Shown piece after piece: positions 35,371 through 44,568 of a DNA stretch of 64,000 nt. A program made the translations under genes and the position numbers. The stretch is from Alphaproteobacteria bacterium (GTDB lineage Bacteria; Pseudomonadota; Alphaproteobacteria; ATCC43930; CGMCC-115725). The first letter of the stretch is position 1. Each line of letters begins with the position of its first letter. The notes under the pieces were generated by a model, which had not been told where the DNA came from, did not search any database, and saw only the letters and a program-made list of their open reading frames with translations. The stretch lies in NCBI GenBank assembly GCA_028871055.1, contig JAGWON010000006.1:97702-161701 (forward strand). The letters run 5' to 3'.

Positions 35371-36360
35371 GTGAGCTTCAAGGCCCTTCTGCTCGAAGAG
35401 GCGGGCGGCAAGGTTTCAGCGCGCGTCGCCTCGCTGCCCGAGGCCGATCTGCCGCCGGGCGAGATCACCGTCGCGGTCGAATATTCGACGCTCAACTACA
35501 AGGACGGCATGATCCTGCAAGGGATCGGCAAGCTGGTGCGGAAATATCCGCACGTGCCGGGCGTCGATTTCGCCGGCACGGTCGAGAGCTCGACGTCGCC
35601 TGAATGGAAGCCGGGCGACAAGGTCGTGCTCACCGGCTGGCGCGTCGGCGAGAACACCTGGGGCGGTTATGCCCAGAAGGCCCGCGTCAAGGCGAGCCAG
35701 CTCGTGAAGCTTCCCGCCGGCCTCACCACCAAGCACGCGATGGCGATCGGCACCGCCGGCTTCACCGCGATGCTGGCGGTGATGGCGCTCGAGGACAACG
35801 GCTTGAAGGCCGGCGCGGGCGAGGTACTGGTGACCGGCGCCGCCGGCGGCCTGGGCAGCGTCGCGGTCGCGATCCTGGCGAAGCTCGGCCATCAGGTCGC
35901 CGCTTCGACCGGCCGGCCGCAGACGCACGACTATCTGAAAAAGCTCGGCGCGACCACGCTGATCGACCGCGCCGAACTCGCCAAGGCGCCGGCGCGGCCG
36001 CTCGACAGCGAACGCTGGGCCGGCGCGATCGACAGCGTCGGCAGCACGACGCTGGCGACGGTGCTGACCCAGCTCAAATACCGCGCCGCGGCCGCTGCCT
36101 GCGGCCTCGCCGGCGGCAGCGACCTGCCGGCCAGCGTCCTCCCCTTCCTGCTGCGCGGCGTCCGCCTGATCGGCATCGATTCCGTGATGTGTCCGCTGCC
36201 GCAGCGCCAGACTGCCTGGGCGCGGCTGGCGCGCGATCTGCCGCTCGACAAGCTCGATGCCATGACCGAGACGGCCCGGCTTGCCGACCTGCCGAGCCTG
36301 GGCGCGGTCATCCTCAAAGGCGGCGTGCGCGGCCGGCTGGTCGTCGAAATCCCGCGCTAA
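35371..36360 (+). CDS. acuI: MDR-type quinone/acrylyl-CoA reductase (AcuI/YhdH family)
   Basis: A 329-aa NADPH-dependent medium-chain reductase. Seen are YSTLNYKDGMI, PGVDFAGTVESS, the GWxVGENTWGGYA stretch, and the nucleotide loop VTGAAGGLGSVAVAILAKLG. AcuI members reduce acryloyl-CoA, a toxic intermediate of propionate and DMSP routes. The start GTG lies directly at the end of repeat copy C1. The function is inferred from family. Confidence 0.87.
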   Translation: MSFKALLLEEAGGKVSARVASLPEADLPPGEITVAVEYSTLNYKDGMILQGIGKLVRKYPHVPGVDFAGTVESSTSPEWKPGDKVVLTGWRVGENTWGGYAQKARVKASQLVKLPAGLTTKHAMAIGTAGFTAMLAVMALEDNGLKAGAGEVLVTGAAGGLGSVAVAILAKLGHQVAASTGRPQTHDYLKKLGATTLIDRAELAKAPARPLDSERWAGAIDSVGSTTLATVLTQLKYRAAAAACGLAGGSDLPASVLPFLLRGVRLIGIDSVMCPLPQRQTAWARLARDLPLDKLDAMTETARLADLPSLGAVILKGGVRGRLVVEIPR

Positions 36361-36369
36361 AGGGCTTGT

Positions 36370-36472
36370 GGTCATCGCGAGGCCACGAAGTGGTCGTGGC
36401 GATCCAGAAGGACACCGAAAGCGGCAGGTTTCTGGATTGCCGCGTCGGCCTTCGGCCGCCTCGCAACGACGC
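36370..36472. repeat. Palindromic intergenic repeat, family E
   Basis: GTCATCGCGAGGC..GGCGATCCAGAA, then TTTCTGGATTGCCGCGTCGG..CTCGCAACGACG, the layout of a common alphaproteobacterial repeat. One copy seen in the window. It occupies much of the 211 bases before the amidase gene; beyond it is an AT-rich stretch with no gene. Confidence 0.7.
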
Positions 36473-36571
36473 GTCAGGGCTTCAGTCCACGCTAGAAATT
36501 AAAAATTATCCATCTATTCAGATGGATATGGACATTTCCTAATTCTTAACCTAATTTTCACCGCCAAGTGC

Positions 36572-37411
36572 TTGAACATCCCTGAGGGAATCGCTGCAAA
36601 GCGAAGGGATTCGGCCTTGCCGGGTGGAACCATCGACCGCCGCCGATTCAATCGGCTCCTTGCCGCGCTGCTTGCGGGCGCCAGCCTGTCCGGTGTGCAT
36701 CGCGCACTCGCCGCCACGGCCGCGCAACGCAAGCTGCCGCTGATCGTGCTCGACGCGGGTCACGGCGGCATCGATCCCGGCGCGATCGGCGTCATCGGCA
36801 CCTACGAGAAAAACATCGCGCTGCCGACCGTGCTCGAGCTGGCGCGTCGGCTCGAGGCAACGCGCCGGTTCCGCGTCCAGCTCACCCGCCGCGACGACGA
36901 GTTCATCCCGCTGGCGGGTCGCGTCGCGCGTGCGCGCGCGGTGAATGCCGACCTGTTCCTCTCGGTCCATGCCGACGCACTGCCCCGCCGGACGGAACGC
37001 GGCGCTTCGGTCTACACGCTGTCGGAGAAGGCGTCCGACCGCGAGGCGGCGCTGCTGGCGGCCAGCGAGAACCGCGCCGATCTGGTCGCCGGCATCAAGA
37101 TGTCGCGCGATCCGGAGGTCAACGGCATCCTGTTCGATCTGGCGCGCCGTCAGACCAACAATCTGTCGATCCGCTTTGCGCAAGACGTGGTCGGCGAACT
37201 CGGCCGACACGTGACGATGCTCACCAACAGCCACCGGTCGGCCGGGTTTGCGGTGCTCAAGGCGCCCGATATTCCGTCGGCCCTGGTCGAAATCGGCTGC
37301 CTGTCGAACCGGACCGAGGAACGCGACCTGCGGCAGCCGCCCTATCGGGCGGTGGTGGCGCGGTCGCTCGCCCGCTCGATCGGCCACTATTTCGACACCA
37401 TCGGCGCGTGA
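36572..37411 (+). CDS. amiC: N-acetylmuramoyl-L-alanine amidase with Tat-like leader
   Basis: A 279-aa periplasmic zinc amidase that cuts peptide stems from peptidoglycan during cell separation. The leader has the twin-Arg pattern TIDRRRFNRLLAALLAGASLS and an AxA-type cleavage site (RALAATA). Zinc ligands and catalytic Glu lie in VLDAGHGGIDPG, GTYEKN, FLSVHADA and LVEIGCLSN. No AMIN domain is present. The start is uncertain: TTG at 36572, or TTG at 36617, which has GAAGG upstream and yields the shorter Tat leader. Confidence 0.88.
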   Translation: MNIPEGIAAKRRDSALPGGTIDRRRFNRLLAALLAGASLSGVHRALAATAAQRKLPLIVLDAGHGGIDPGAIGVIGTYEKNIALPTVLELARRLEATRRFRVQLTRRDDEFIPLAGRVARARAVNADLFLSVHADALPRRTERGASVYTLSEKASDREAALLAASENRADLVAGIKMSRDPEVNGILFDLARRQTNNLSIRFAQDVVGELGRHVTMLTNSHRSAGFAVLKAPDIPSALVEIGCLSNRTEERDLRQPPYRAVVARSLARSIGHYFDTIGA

Positions 37412-37537
37412 TTAACCATGCTCCCGGCGGGCGGTTGCGATCTTAATAATTTGTTGAGAATTTGCGCCATATAACCACCGTGCGGTTCGGGACTCCGGTC
37501 CCACCGCAAGTCCTTCGGGCTTTTCCTCCCTGAACTT

Positions 37538-37566
37538 GGGCCGCGCCGCAAAGCGCGGCCCTTTTT
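37538..37566 (+). terminator. Rho-independent terminator
   Basis: A perfect nine-base stem GGGCCGCGC/GCGCGGCCC with loop CGCAAA and a following T5 run. It lies 127 bases after the amidase stop. A weaker hairpin just upstream (AAGTCC..GGGCTT with four T) suggests a double terminator or the 3' end of a short RNA. Confidence 0.85.
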
Positions 37567-37627
37567 CTTGCGCGGCGCGCCACCGCGGCCGGCTGCGCGC
37601 CGCGGCGCGCTCGTGTAGTATTCCGGG

Positions 37628-39775
37628 ATGGAGAAACGGGCGCTCCAGAAGGCGGCGCCCACGAGGAGGCTGCGGTTGGCAGGGCGCGCGGAATCGACGG
37701 CCCGAGATGCCATTCGACCGTTGCAGGTGCTGCTGGCGGCGGCCATCGCCACGCCTATCCTGCTGTTCGCCGGCGCCGCCTGGCTGAACTATCAGTCGAC
37801 CCTCGCCGACGCGCGCGAACGCATGGACCGGCTGGCGGATATCGCCGCGCAACAGGCGCAGACCGTCTTCCAGACCGATGCCTTCGCGCTCGACCGCATC
37901 GCCGACAATACGGCGACGATGACGTGGGAGCAGAGCGCCCAGTCGCCGGATCTGAACCGGTTCCTCAAGCAGATCAGGGCGAGCCTGCCGCAGGCCTCGG
38001 CCATCAGGCTGATTGCGCCGGACGGTCATGTCGCCGCGACCGACGGCCAATTTCCCGCCCGGGACCAGGTCGTGGTGCCGCGCCACTACCTGCACGTCCG
38101 CCGGCCCGGCATGGACGACATCATGGTCTCGCCGGTCCGGCGCGCGCCATCCGGCGAATTCGAATTCACCGTCGCTCGCGCCAAGCCCGATCGCGACATG
38201 CCCGGCGGGTTGATCGAGATCGTCATGAATCTGAACTACTTCACGAATTTCTACATGACCATCGCCGAGCAGCAGGATTCTCGCATCAGCCTGGTGCGCG
38301 ACGACGGCGTGCTCCTGGCTCGCGATCCGCCGGCGGACGAGGCCGTCAAATTCACCGCCGACAACCCGCTGATGCAAGCCATCCGCGGCGAGCCCATCTT
38401 CGGCACCTATGACTCGGGTTCGGCGGCGAATGGCACCGAACGCCTGTTCGCCTACGAGAAGGTCGGCAGCTTCCCGGTCTATGTCGTCGCCGGCGTCGAC
38501 CGCGCGGCGATCGTCGGCGCCTGGGCGCGGACGATGGGGAGTCACCTGGTCTACGGCATTCCGGTGACGCTTTCGCTCATCGCCGCGACGATGATTGCGC
38601 TGCGCCGCACGCGCCAGGCCGCCGCCGAGGCCGAGCGGCGCGCCGAGCTCGAGGAGCAATACCGCCAGGCCCAGAAGATGGAAGCGATCGGGCAGCTCAC
38701 CGGCGGCGTGGCGCACGATTTCAACAATCTGCTGACCGTGATCATCGGCAGCCTCGAGCAGTTGCAGCGCCATATCACCGCCGAGCCGGCCAAGCGGCTG
38801 ATCCAGTCGGCGACGCGCGGCGCCGAGCGCGGCGCCCGCCTGACCCAATCGCTGCTCTCTTTCGCGCGGCGGCAGTCGCTGCGGCCCGAGACCGTCAACA
38901 TCAACCGCGTGATCAAGGAATTCGGCGACCTGCTGCGCGGCGCCGCGGGCGACCGCGTGCAGATCCAGTTCCTGCTCAACCCGACGGTCGATCCCAGCCG
39001 CGTCGATCCGGCGCAGTTCCAGGCGGCGCTCCTCAATCTCGTGGTCAACGCGCGCGATGCCATGCCGGAGGGTGGCCGCGTGTCGATCGAGACCGACACC
39101 GTCACGCTCGACGATTCCTCGGGCATCCGCGTCGTGCCCGGCCGCTACGTGCGCGTGACCGTCAGCGACACCGGTGTCGGCATGCCGGCCGAGGTGGTCG
39201 AGCGCGCCTTCGAGCCGTTCTACACCACCAAGGAAGTCGGCAAAGGCAGCGGCCTCGGCCTGTCGCAGGTCTACGGCTTCGTCAAGCAGTCGGGCGGCCA
39301 CATCGAGTTGAGCTCCGAGTCGGGCATCGGCACGACCGTGCGGCTCTATCTGCCGCGCGCTTACGACGAGCCCAAGGACCATGCCGAGCCTGTGGTCCGT
39401 GCGGCCGCGGGCAAGGCCGAGACCGTGTTGGTGGTCGAGGACGATGCCGATCTGCGCGAAATGGTGGCGGAGAATCTGCGCTCGCTCGGCTATCGCGTGC
39501 TGACCGCCGCGGACGCACCGGCGGCGCTTGCCATGGTCGAGGACGAGGCCAAGGTCGATCTGCTGTTCAGCGACTATTCGATGCCGCGGGGCATGCTCGG
39601 CGACGAGCTGGCGCGGCGTGCGCACCGGCTCAATCCCGGACTCAAGGTGCTGCTGACCTCGGGCTACGCCGTCGCCCACCGCGGCGCCGGCACGGCCGAT
39701 TTCGCCCTGTTGCAAAAGCCCTATCGCCAGGACGATCTCGCCCGCGCGATCCGTCAGGCACTCGACGGCCGCTAG
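37628..39775 (+). CDS. Hybrid sensor histidine kinase/response regulator
   Basis: A 715-aa membrane kinase. The order is: cytosolic start, TM1 (about 32-52), a dCache-like periplasmic sensor to about residue 300, TM2 near 310-330, a short coiled coil (AEAERRAELEEQYRQAQ), HisKA with the phospho-His in TGGVAHDFNNLL, the ATPase (NLVVNARDAM, SDTGVGMP, GSGLGLSQV) and a C-terminal receiver with Asp in DLLFSDYSMP. The receiver is fused, so output goes through phosphotransfer or CheY-like signalling. The stimulus and partner are unknown. Confidence 0.9.
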   Translation: MEKRALQKAAPTRRLRLAGRAESTARDAIRPLQVLLAAAIATPILLFAGAAWLNYQSTLADARERMDRLADIAAQQAQTVFQTDAFALDRIADNTATMTWEQSAQSPDLNRFLKQIRASLPQASAIRLIAPDGHVAATDGQFPARDQVVVPRHYLHVRRPGMDDIMVSPVRRAPSGEFEFTVARAKPDRDMPGGLIEIVMNLNYFTNFYMTIAEQQDSRISLVRDDGVLLARDPPADEAVKFTADNPLMQAIRGEPIFGTYDSGSAANGTERLFAYEKVGSFPVYVVAGVDRAAIVGAWARTMGSHLVYGIPVTLSLIAATMIALRRTRQAAAEAERRAELEEQYRQAQKMEAIGQLTGGVAHDFNNLLTVIIGSLEQLQRHITAEPAKRLIQSATRGAERGARLTQSLLSFARRQSLRPETVNINRVIKEFGDLLRGAAGDRVQIQFLLNPTVDPSRVDPAQFQAALLNLVVNARDAMPEGGRVSIETDTVTLDDSSGIRVVPGRYVRVTVSDTGVGMPAEVVERAFEPFYTTKEVGKGSGLGLSQVYGFVKQSGGHIELSSESGIGTTVRLYLPRAYDEPKDHAEPVVRAAAGKAETVLVVEDDADLREMVAENLRSLGYRVLTAADAPAALAMVEDEAKVDLLFSDYSMPRGMLGDELARRAHRLNPGLKVLLTSGYAVAHRGAGTADFALLQKPYRQDDLARAIRQALDGR

Positions 39776-39796
39776 TTTGCGCTATTCTTCCGGCCG

Positions 39797-41107
39797 ATGA
39801 GCCAGGAGCCCGCCAAAACCGCGGCGACCGCCTTCGCCGGCGGCCCCGTGCTCCACCCCCTGTTCGACGCTCTGGCGCGGGAGCTGCACGCCCGGCCGTA
39901 CGGCGTGGCTGCTGCGCCGGCGCGCGTCGTTCACCTGGCGCTTACCGGCGGCGATAGCGCCGCCGAGCGGACGAGCCTGACGCGGCTCTGCGCGATGCAG
40001 AACGCGCCAATGCCGCCGCCGGGCGCGTCGCATGTCCAGATCGAATGCGACGGACTGCGCCTGACCTGGGAACGGCATGCCGAGTTCGCGACCTATACCT
40101 TCGTGCTGCCCTGGCGCGGCACCGCGCTGTTCGAGCCGGTGAGTGCGCTCGCCTTGCCGCACGCGTGGATTGCGGCGCTGCCCGGCCAAACGATCGCAGC
40201 GGTGCAGCTGGCGCTGATCGCCGGCGAGCCGCCGACGCCGGAGGCAATCGCGGAGCTGTTCGAGGGGCGCAACATCGTCGGTGGCTTCGCCGCAGGCGGT
40301 CTGGCACAGCTCTGGACCGATTTCCGTTCCGATCGCGAGAATTTCGTCCGCATGATCGTGCATGGCGGCGCGATGTCGTCGCCGCGCCAGGCGGGGCGCC
40401 TGGTGCAGCGTCTGCTCGAGATTGAGACCTATACGATGATGGCGCTGCTGGCGCTGCCGCTGGCGCGCGAGATCAATCCGGCGGTGACGGAGACCGAGCG
40501 CAACCTCGCCAGGATCGCCGAAGCCACCACCGGAGTCGAAGCGCTCGAGGAAGAGCAGGCGCTGCTCAAGCGGTTGTTGAGCCTTGCCGCCGAGCTGGCG
40601 ACGCTCGGCGCGCGCACGCCTTATCGCTTCGGCGCCGCCCGCGCCTATTATGCGCTCGTCCAGAAGCGCATCGAAGAGCTGCGCGAACGGCGCATCGAGG
40701 GTCGCCAGACCGTCGGCGAATTCATGGAACGCCGTCTGTCGCCGGCGATGCGCACCTGCGAAACGATGGAGCGGCGGCTCGAGGCGCTGTCCGAGCGCGT
40801 GGCGCGCGCCAGCGACATGCTGCGGACGCGCATCGACGTGACGCTCGCGGCGCAGAACCGCGATCTGCTGCTGTCGATGAACCGCCGCGCCCGCCTGCAG
40901 CTCCGCCTGCAGCAGACGGTCGAGTTCCTATCCATCGCCGCGATCACCTATTACGGTGCCGGCCTGGTCGGGCATGTGGCCCACGGCGCGGCGGCGCTCG
41001 GCTATGCGGTGAACGAACCCCTCGTCGTTGCCGCCTCGGTGCCGGTCATCAGCGGGCTGCTGCTGGTCGGGCTCTGGGCGTTCCACAAGTGGCTCGGCCG
41101 CGATTGA
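39797..41107 (+). CDS. DUF3422 family membrane protein
   Basis: A 436-aa protein matching DUF3422: the N-terminal HPLFDALARELHARPYG, then a long helical region and two hydrophobic segments near the C-terminus (AITYYGAGLVGHVAHGAAA, VISGLLLVGLWAF). It follows the kinase by 21 bases and may be co-transcribed. The role is unknown; the order of helices resembles other two-TM C-terminal anchor proteins. Confidence 0.82.
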   Translation: MSQEPAKTAATAFAGGPVLHPLFDALARELHARPYGVAAAPARVVHLALTGGDSAAERTSLTRLCAMQNAPMPPPGASHVQIECDGLRLTWERHAEFATYTFVLPWRGTALFEPVSALALPHAWIAALPGQTIAAVQLALIAGEPPTPEAIAELFEGRNIVGGFAAGGLAQLWTDFRSDRENFVRMIVHGGAMSSPRQAGRLVQRLLEIETYTMMALLALPLAREINPAVTETERNLARIAEATTGVEALEEEQALLKRLLSLAAELATLGARTPYRFGAARAYYALVQKRIEELRERRIEGRQTVGEFMERRLSPAMRTCETMERRLEALSERVARASDMLRTRIDVTLAAQNRDLLLSMNRRARLQLRLQQTVEFLSIAAITYYGAGLVGHVAHGAAALGYAVNEPLVVAASVPVISGLLLVGLWAFHKWLGRD

Positions 41108-41163
41108 GCGCAACGCGGTCTCACCGCCGAAATCGAAGGGCGAAATAACATGAAAGGCAAACG

Positions 41164-42081
41164 ATGAACGCGAAATCCGTCATTGTCCCGCCGGCGCGTG
41201 TCGCCGTGATCGGACTGGGCAATATGGGCGTACCGATGGGCGCGTGCCTTGTCCGGGCCAGCTATTCCGTTGCGGGGTTCGATGCCGCGGAATCGGCGCG
41301 ACAACGATTCGCCGCTTCCGGCGGCGAGGTTGCTGGCACGTTGGCGACGGCGGTATCGGCGGCCGATCTCGTGATCACGATCCTGCCCAACGGCAAGATC
41401 GTGCGCGACGTGGTGTCGGCGATGCGCGCGCATCTGCGCCCGGGCTGCGTGATCGTGGACATGAGCTCGTCCGATCCGGTGGGGACGCGGACGCTGGGCA
41501 ATGAACTGCTCCGCGCCAAATTCGAGTTCGCCGACGCGCCGGTTTCGGGCGGCGTCAAGCGGGCAGCGGACGGCTCGCTGGCGATCATGGTCGGCGGGAC
41601 GACCGCGACCATCGATCGGATACAGCCGGTGCTGTCGGCCATGGGCCGCGTGATCTTCCGTACCGGCGCGCTGGGATCGGGTCACGCGATGAAGGCGCTC
41701 AACAACTACGTCTCGGCCGCCGGTCTCGTCGCCGCCGTCGAGGCCATCGCAATCGGCCGTAAATTCGGGCTCGATCCGGTTCTGATGACCGACATCCTCA
41801 ATGCTTCGAGCGGACGCAACAACACGACCGAGGTCAAGCTCAAGCCGTTCATCCTGTCGGAGACGTTCAACGCCGGTTTCCCGCTCCGGCTGATGGCGAA
41901 AGATGTGCGCACCGCCAACGATCTGGCGCATGCCGTCGGCGTGGCGGCGCCGCTGGCCGACGCCTGCGCCGATCTCTGGGATGCGGCGGCGCGCGACTTG
42001 CCCGAAGCCGCCGATCACACCGCCGTCGGCCGCTATCTCGCCAAGCTGCCAGTGCGTGCTGCTAGCAAACGTGGCCCGTAG
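41164..42081 (+). CDS. NAD(P)-dependent beta-hydroxyacid dehydrogenase (3-hydroxyisobutyrate dehydrogenase-like)
   Basis: A 305-aa protein with the Rossmann loop VIGLGNMGVPMGACLVR, the substrate motif DAPVSGGVKRAADGSLAIMVGG and the catalytic Lys in GHAMKALNNY. Members oxidise 3-hydroxyisobutyrate, tartronate semialdehyde or related acids. It stands alone on the plus strand after the DUF3422 gene. The substrate is not evident. Confidence 0.88.
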   Translation: MNAKSVIVPPARVAVIGLGNMGVPMGACLVRASYSVAGFDAAESARQRFAASGGEVAGTLATAVSAADLVITILPNGKIVRDVVSAMRAHLRPGCVIVDMSSSDPVGTRTLGNELLRAKFEFADAPVSGGVKRAADGSLAIMVGGTTATIDRIQPVLSAMGRVIFRTGALGSGHAMKALNNYVSAAGLVAAVEAIAIGRKFGLDPVLMTDILNASSGRNNTTEVKLKPFILSETFNAGFPLRLMAKDVRTANDLAHAVGVAAPLADACADLWDAAARDLPEAADHTAVGRYLAKLPVRAASKRGP

Positions 42082-42120
42082 CGCACAAACCGGATGAGCA
42101 AGCTAGCGGAAGCACCCCGG

Positions 42121-42510
42121 CTACAATGCTAGCTCTTTTTTTGCGCCCAATAGTGCGGCGACGATACCAATGAGTGCCCAAATCCAACCCTGCATATGGA
42201 CGCTAAAGATCATCATCCAAAACCTTGACCACACCATGAGCGCTATACCTATCGTGCAAAGTACAAACGCAATGGCGCCAATCCCCGTTAAATCTTTTCC
42301 AGAATAATTTTTTATGTGTCGCGCATGGAAAGAAGCGCTGAAGGTAGCCGCGCCGAAAAAACTAAGCGCACATGCACCCAATGCGGCGATGCCCGTCATA
42401 AACGAGCTTGTAAGCATCGCTTGAACAGAGGCGATCAAGGTAACGAGCGCATATACAAATAATATCCACTGACGGTCAAAAATTGCTTTTGCGAGAATTT
42501 TCGGTTGCAT
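42121..42510 (-). CDS. Small four-TM membrane protein, AT-rich, likely acquired
   Basis: A 129-aa protein with four predicted membrane segments, HdeD/DUF308-like in layout (MQPKILAKAIFDRQWILFVYALV, then a C-terminal GWIWALIGIVAALLG). I do not assign a firm family. GC is clearly below that of the neighbours and codon use is different (many AAA, ATA, TTT), which suggests recent transfer. It is convergent with the dehydrogenase gene. Confidence 0.65.
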   Translation of the reverse strand: MQPKILAKAIFDRQWILFVYALVTLIASVQAMLTSSFMTGIAALGACALSFFGAATFSASFHARHIKNYSGKDLTGIGAIAFVLCTIGIALMVWSRFWMMIFSVHMQGWIWALIGIVAALLGAKKELAL

Positions 42511-42539
42511 CGCCGCTTCTCCTCCATTTTTTCCATGCT

Positions 42540-43340
42540 CTACCCGATCGGCTCGATGTCGAGCCTGGCCGCGATGCCCTCAAGCGCGCGGCTCGATGCG
42601 GGATAACGCTTCATCACCAGCGGATCGTGACCGGGGATGATGTGCCGGGGCGAGCTCGCCAGCCGTTGCAAGGTGCGGTGGCCTTCCAGCATGTCGGCGA
42701 CGTTGTAGACGATGGGGAAGGCGCGATCCTGTTCGAAATGGGCGTAAAGATGCGCCGCGTCCGACGCGAGCACGACCCAGCCGCGTCGCGTCATCACGCG
42801 CAGCGACTGCAATCCCATGGTGTGGCCGCCGATGAAATGCAGCCACAGGCCGGGCGCGATCTCCTCGGCGCCGTCGTGGAAACGCAATCGTCCGGCGAAC
42901 AGCCGCCGCACCATGCCGACGACGTCGTCGGCTTCGAAGCCGCCGCGGATGGTTTCGTGGCACATGCAGCGGCCGGTGCAGAACGCCATCTCTCGATCCT
43001 GGATATGAAAGGTCGCATTGGGAAAGAGGTCGAGGTTGCCGGCGTGGTCGTAATGCATGTGGGTGATGACCACGTCCTCGACCTTCGCTGGATCGATGCC
43101 GAGCCCTGCGAGGCCGGCGGCGGGCGAGCGCAGCAGCTCGCGCTGGCGCTTGCGCGCCTGCTCGGCGCCGAAGCCGGTGTCGACGACGAAGGTCCGGCCG
43201 CCGCCGGTCACCGTCCAGACGAAATAGTCGATCGGCATGGGTGCGTCATGCGGATCGCCGCCGAGAAAATTCTCGCTGGCGCGGCGGTCGTGCCGCGCAT
43301 AGCGGATGGCGTGGATCTCGTAGGTTGGCGTTTCGGCCAT
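42540..43340 (-). CDS. MBL-fold lactonase-like hydrolase (AHL lactonase/AttM-type)
   Basis: A 266-aa metallo-beta-lactamase-fold enzyme. Zinc ligands lie in VVITHMHYDHAGN, IGGHTMG, LASDAAHLY and IIPGHDP, the dinuclear arrangement of the AiiA/AttM group. Members open homoserine lactones or other lactones. The substrate is not proven by sequence, and quorum quenching is only one option. ATG at 43340 with AGGAG upstream. Confidence 0.83.
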   Translation of the reverse strand: MAETPTYEIHAIRYARHDRRASENFLGGDPHDAPMPIDYFVWTVTGGGRTFVVDTGFGAEQARKRQRELLRSPAAGLAGLGIDPAKVEDVVITHMHYDHAGNLDLFPNATFHIQDREMAFCTGRCMCHETIRGGFEADDVVGMVRRLFAGRLRFHDGAEEIAPGLWLHFIGGHTMGLQSLRVMTRRGWVVLASDAAHLYAHFEQDRAFPIVYNVADMLEGHRTLQRLASSPRHIIPGHDPLVMKRYPASSRALEGIAARLDIEPIG

Positions 43341-43412
43341 GGCGGCTCTCCTGCTGTTCCGTCGTGTCGCGTTGCCGAGCGGTGCAAGGCGGGAGATTTA
43401 GCGTACCGGGTA

Positions 43413-44009
43413 TCAGGCGACGAGGAAAATGCGGTCGCCTTCCTGCATCTGGCTGACTTTTGACAGCGCCCAGTCGCGCTCGCAGCTCTCGTGGTCGAAG
43501 ACGTGGCCGGCCAGGATCATGTCGATCGTGGCTCCGTCGCTCGACAGCGGCAGGCTGACGCGCTTGACCTGCATCGGCGCGCGCTGACCCTCGAGGAAAA
43601 GGAAGTTTTGCGTATAGAGCGGTTGGCGACGCTCGATCATCTCGCGGTAGACACCGACAACATATTGCCGGTAACTGGCGATGTCGGGCACCGATTCATC
43701 GAGGAACTGGCCAGTCGGCTCGCGGCCAGTCGCGCGCCAGAACACCTCGCCAACCCGGCGATAGCGAAAGCGGATCACGCCGCTCGCGCGCACGACCTCG
43801 AGAATCATTATATAGGGCCATACAGTGGCGGATAGCTCGACTGGATCGATGTCGGCCCGGGACGGCATGGGTCGCCCCGCGCACTTGCGGCGCCAATAGT
43901 GATAGATGCCTTCAAGGCGCGCGTCGCCGATGACCGCGGCAGGATCGCCGGCGGATACCGGATTCGGATTCACGCCGACCCGATTCTCGGCTTCATCGAG
44001 ACGCCTCAA
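43413..44009 (-). CDS. PAS-type protein, PAS_5 family
   Basis: A 198-aa protein of the PAS_5 family: LEGIYHYWRRKCAGRPMPSRADIDPVEL at the N-terminal side, then IMILEVVRASGVIRFRYRRVG. No output domain is present. Its start overlaps the end of a related gene by 17 bases, so it is a tandem paralogue pair and probably co-translated. It may bind a ligand or partner as a sensor. Function unknown. Confidence 0.78.
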   Translation of the reverse strand: MRRLDEAENRVGVNPNPVSAGDPAAVIGDARLEGIYHYWRRKCAGRPMPSRADIDPVELSATVWPYIMILEVVRASGVIRFRYRRVGEVFWRATGREPTGQFLDESVPDIASYRQYVVGVYREMIERRQPLYTQNFLFLEGQRAPMQVKRVSLPLSSDGATIDMILAGHVFDHESCERDWALSKVSQMQEGDRIFLVA

Positions 44010-44568
44010 CTGAGCGTTGCCGGTCAGAGCGGTTACCCGGCGTGCGGTCGTCGGGTGTCAATTCAGGTGGTGCGGCGGGCCCGCTCGAGGGGGAGTGATA
44101 GACGGCGAATCCAAGCACCATGTCCACCGCCCTGCCATTCTTCGCCAACGGCAGCAAGAGCCGCTCGGCGATCAGGAAATGTCCCCCGAGATGCGACACC
44201 GGGAGCCCGCGGTGATAGCCGACCAGGCCGCTTTCGGCGGCGGCGCGATATTGCGCATAGGTGGGCTCATTGTAGAAATTGGGCCGAAACGCTTCGCCGA
44301 GCCATTGTCCGGTCGGATCATGATCCATCAGGCGCACGTTTTCGGAGCCCATCAAACGCACGCGAAAACGCAGCGGCTCGCGATGAATATCGAGCAAATA
44401 AATGTTTGGAATGAATTTCTTGGCCGCGATGGGATCGAAATGCTGCCGACCGGGGAAGGCAGCATCAGCCGGACGAATGCTCTGCCAATAGCGATAGAGT
44501 CCCGTGATCCGAGGATCACAAGCGGGCAGATCGCCGCCCGGCGATATTGTCGCTTCGATTGGCGTCAT
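43993..44568 (-). CDS. PAS-type protein, PAS_5 family (second paralogue)
   Basis: A 191-aa PAS_5 protein, similar in layout to the downstream gene: ITGLYRYWQSIRPADAAFPGRQHFDP, IYLLDIHREPLRFRVRLMGSENV, then PTGQWLGE. It lacks a further output domain. The ATG at 44568 starts the family-like portion; the frame stays open upstream to 44748 but that part does not look like the family. Confidence 0.75.
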   Translation of the reverse strand: MTPIEATISPGGDLPACDPRITGLYRYWQSIRPADAAFPGRQHFDPIAAKKFIPNIYLLDIHREPLRFRVRLMGSENVRLMDHDPTGQWLGEAFRPNFYNEPTYAQYRAAAESGLVGYHRGLPVSHLGGHFLIAERLLLPLAKNGRAVDMVLGFAVYHSPSSGPAAPPELTPDDRTPGNRSDRQRSVEASR

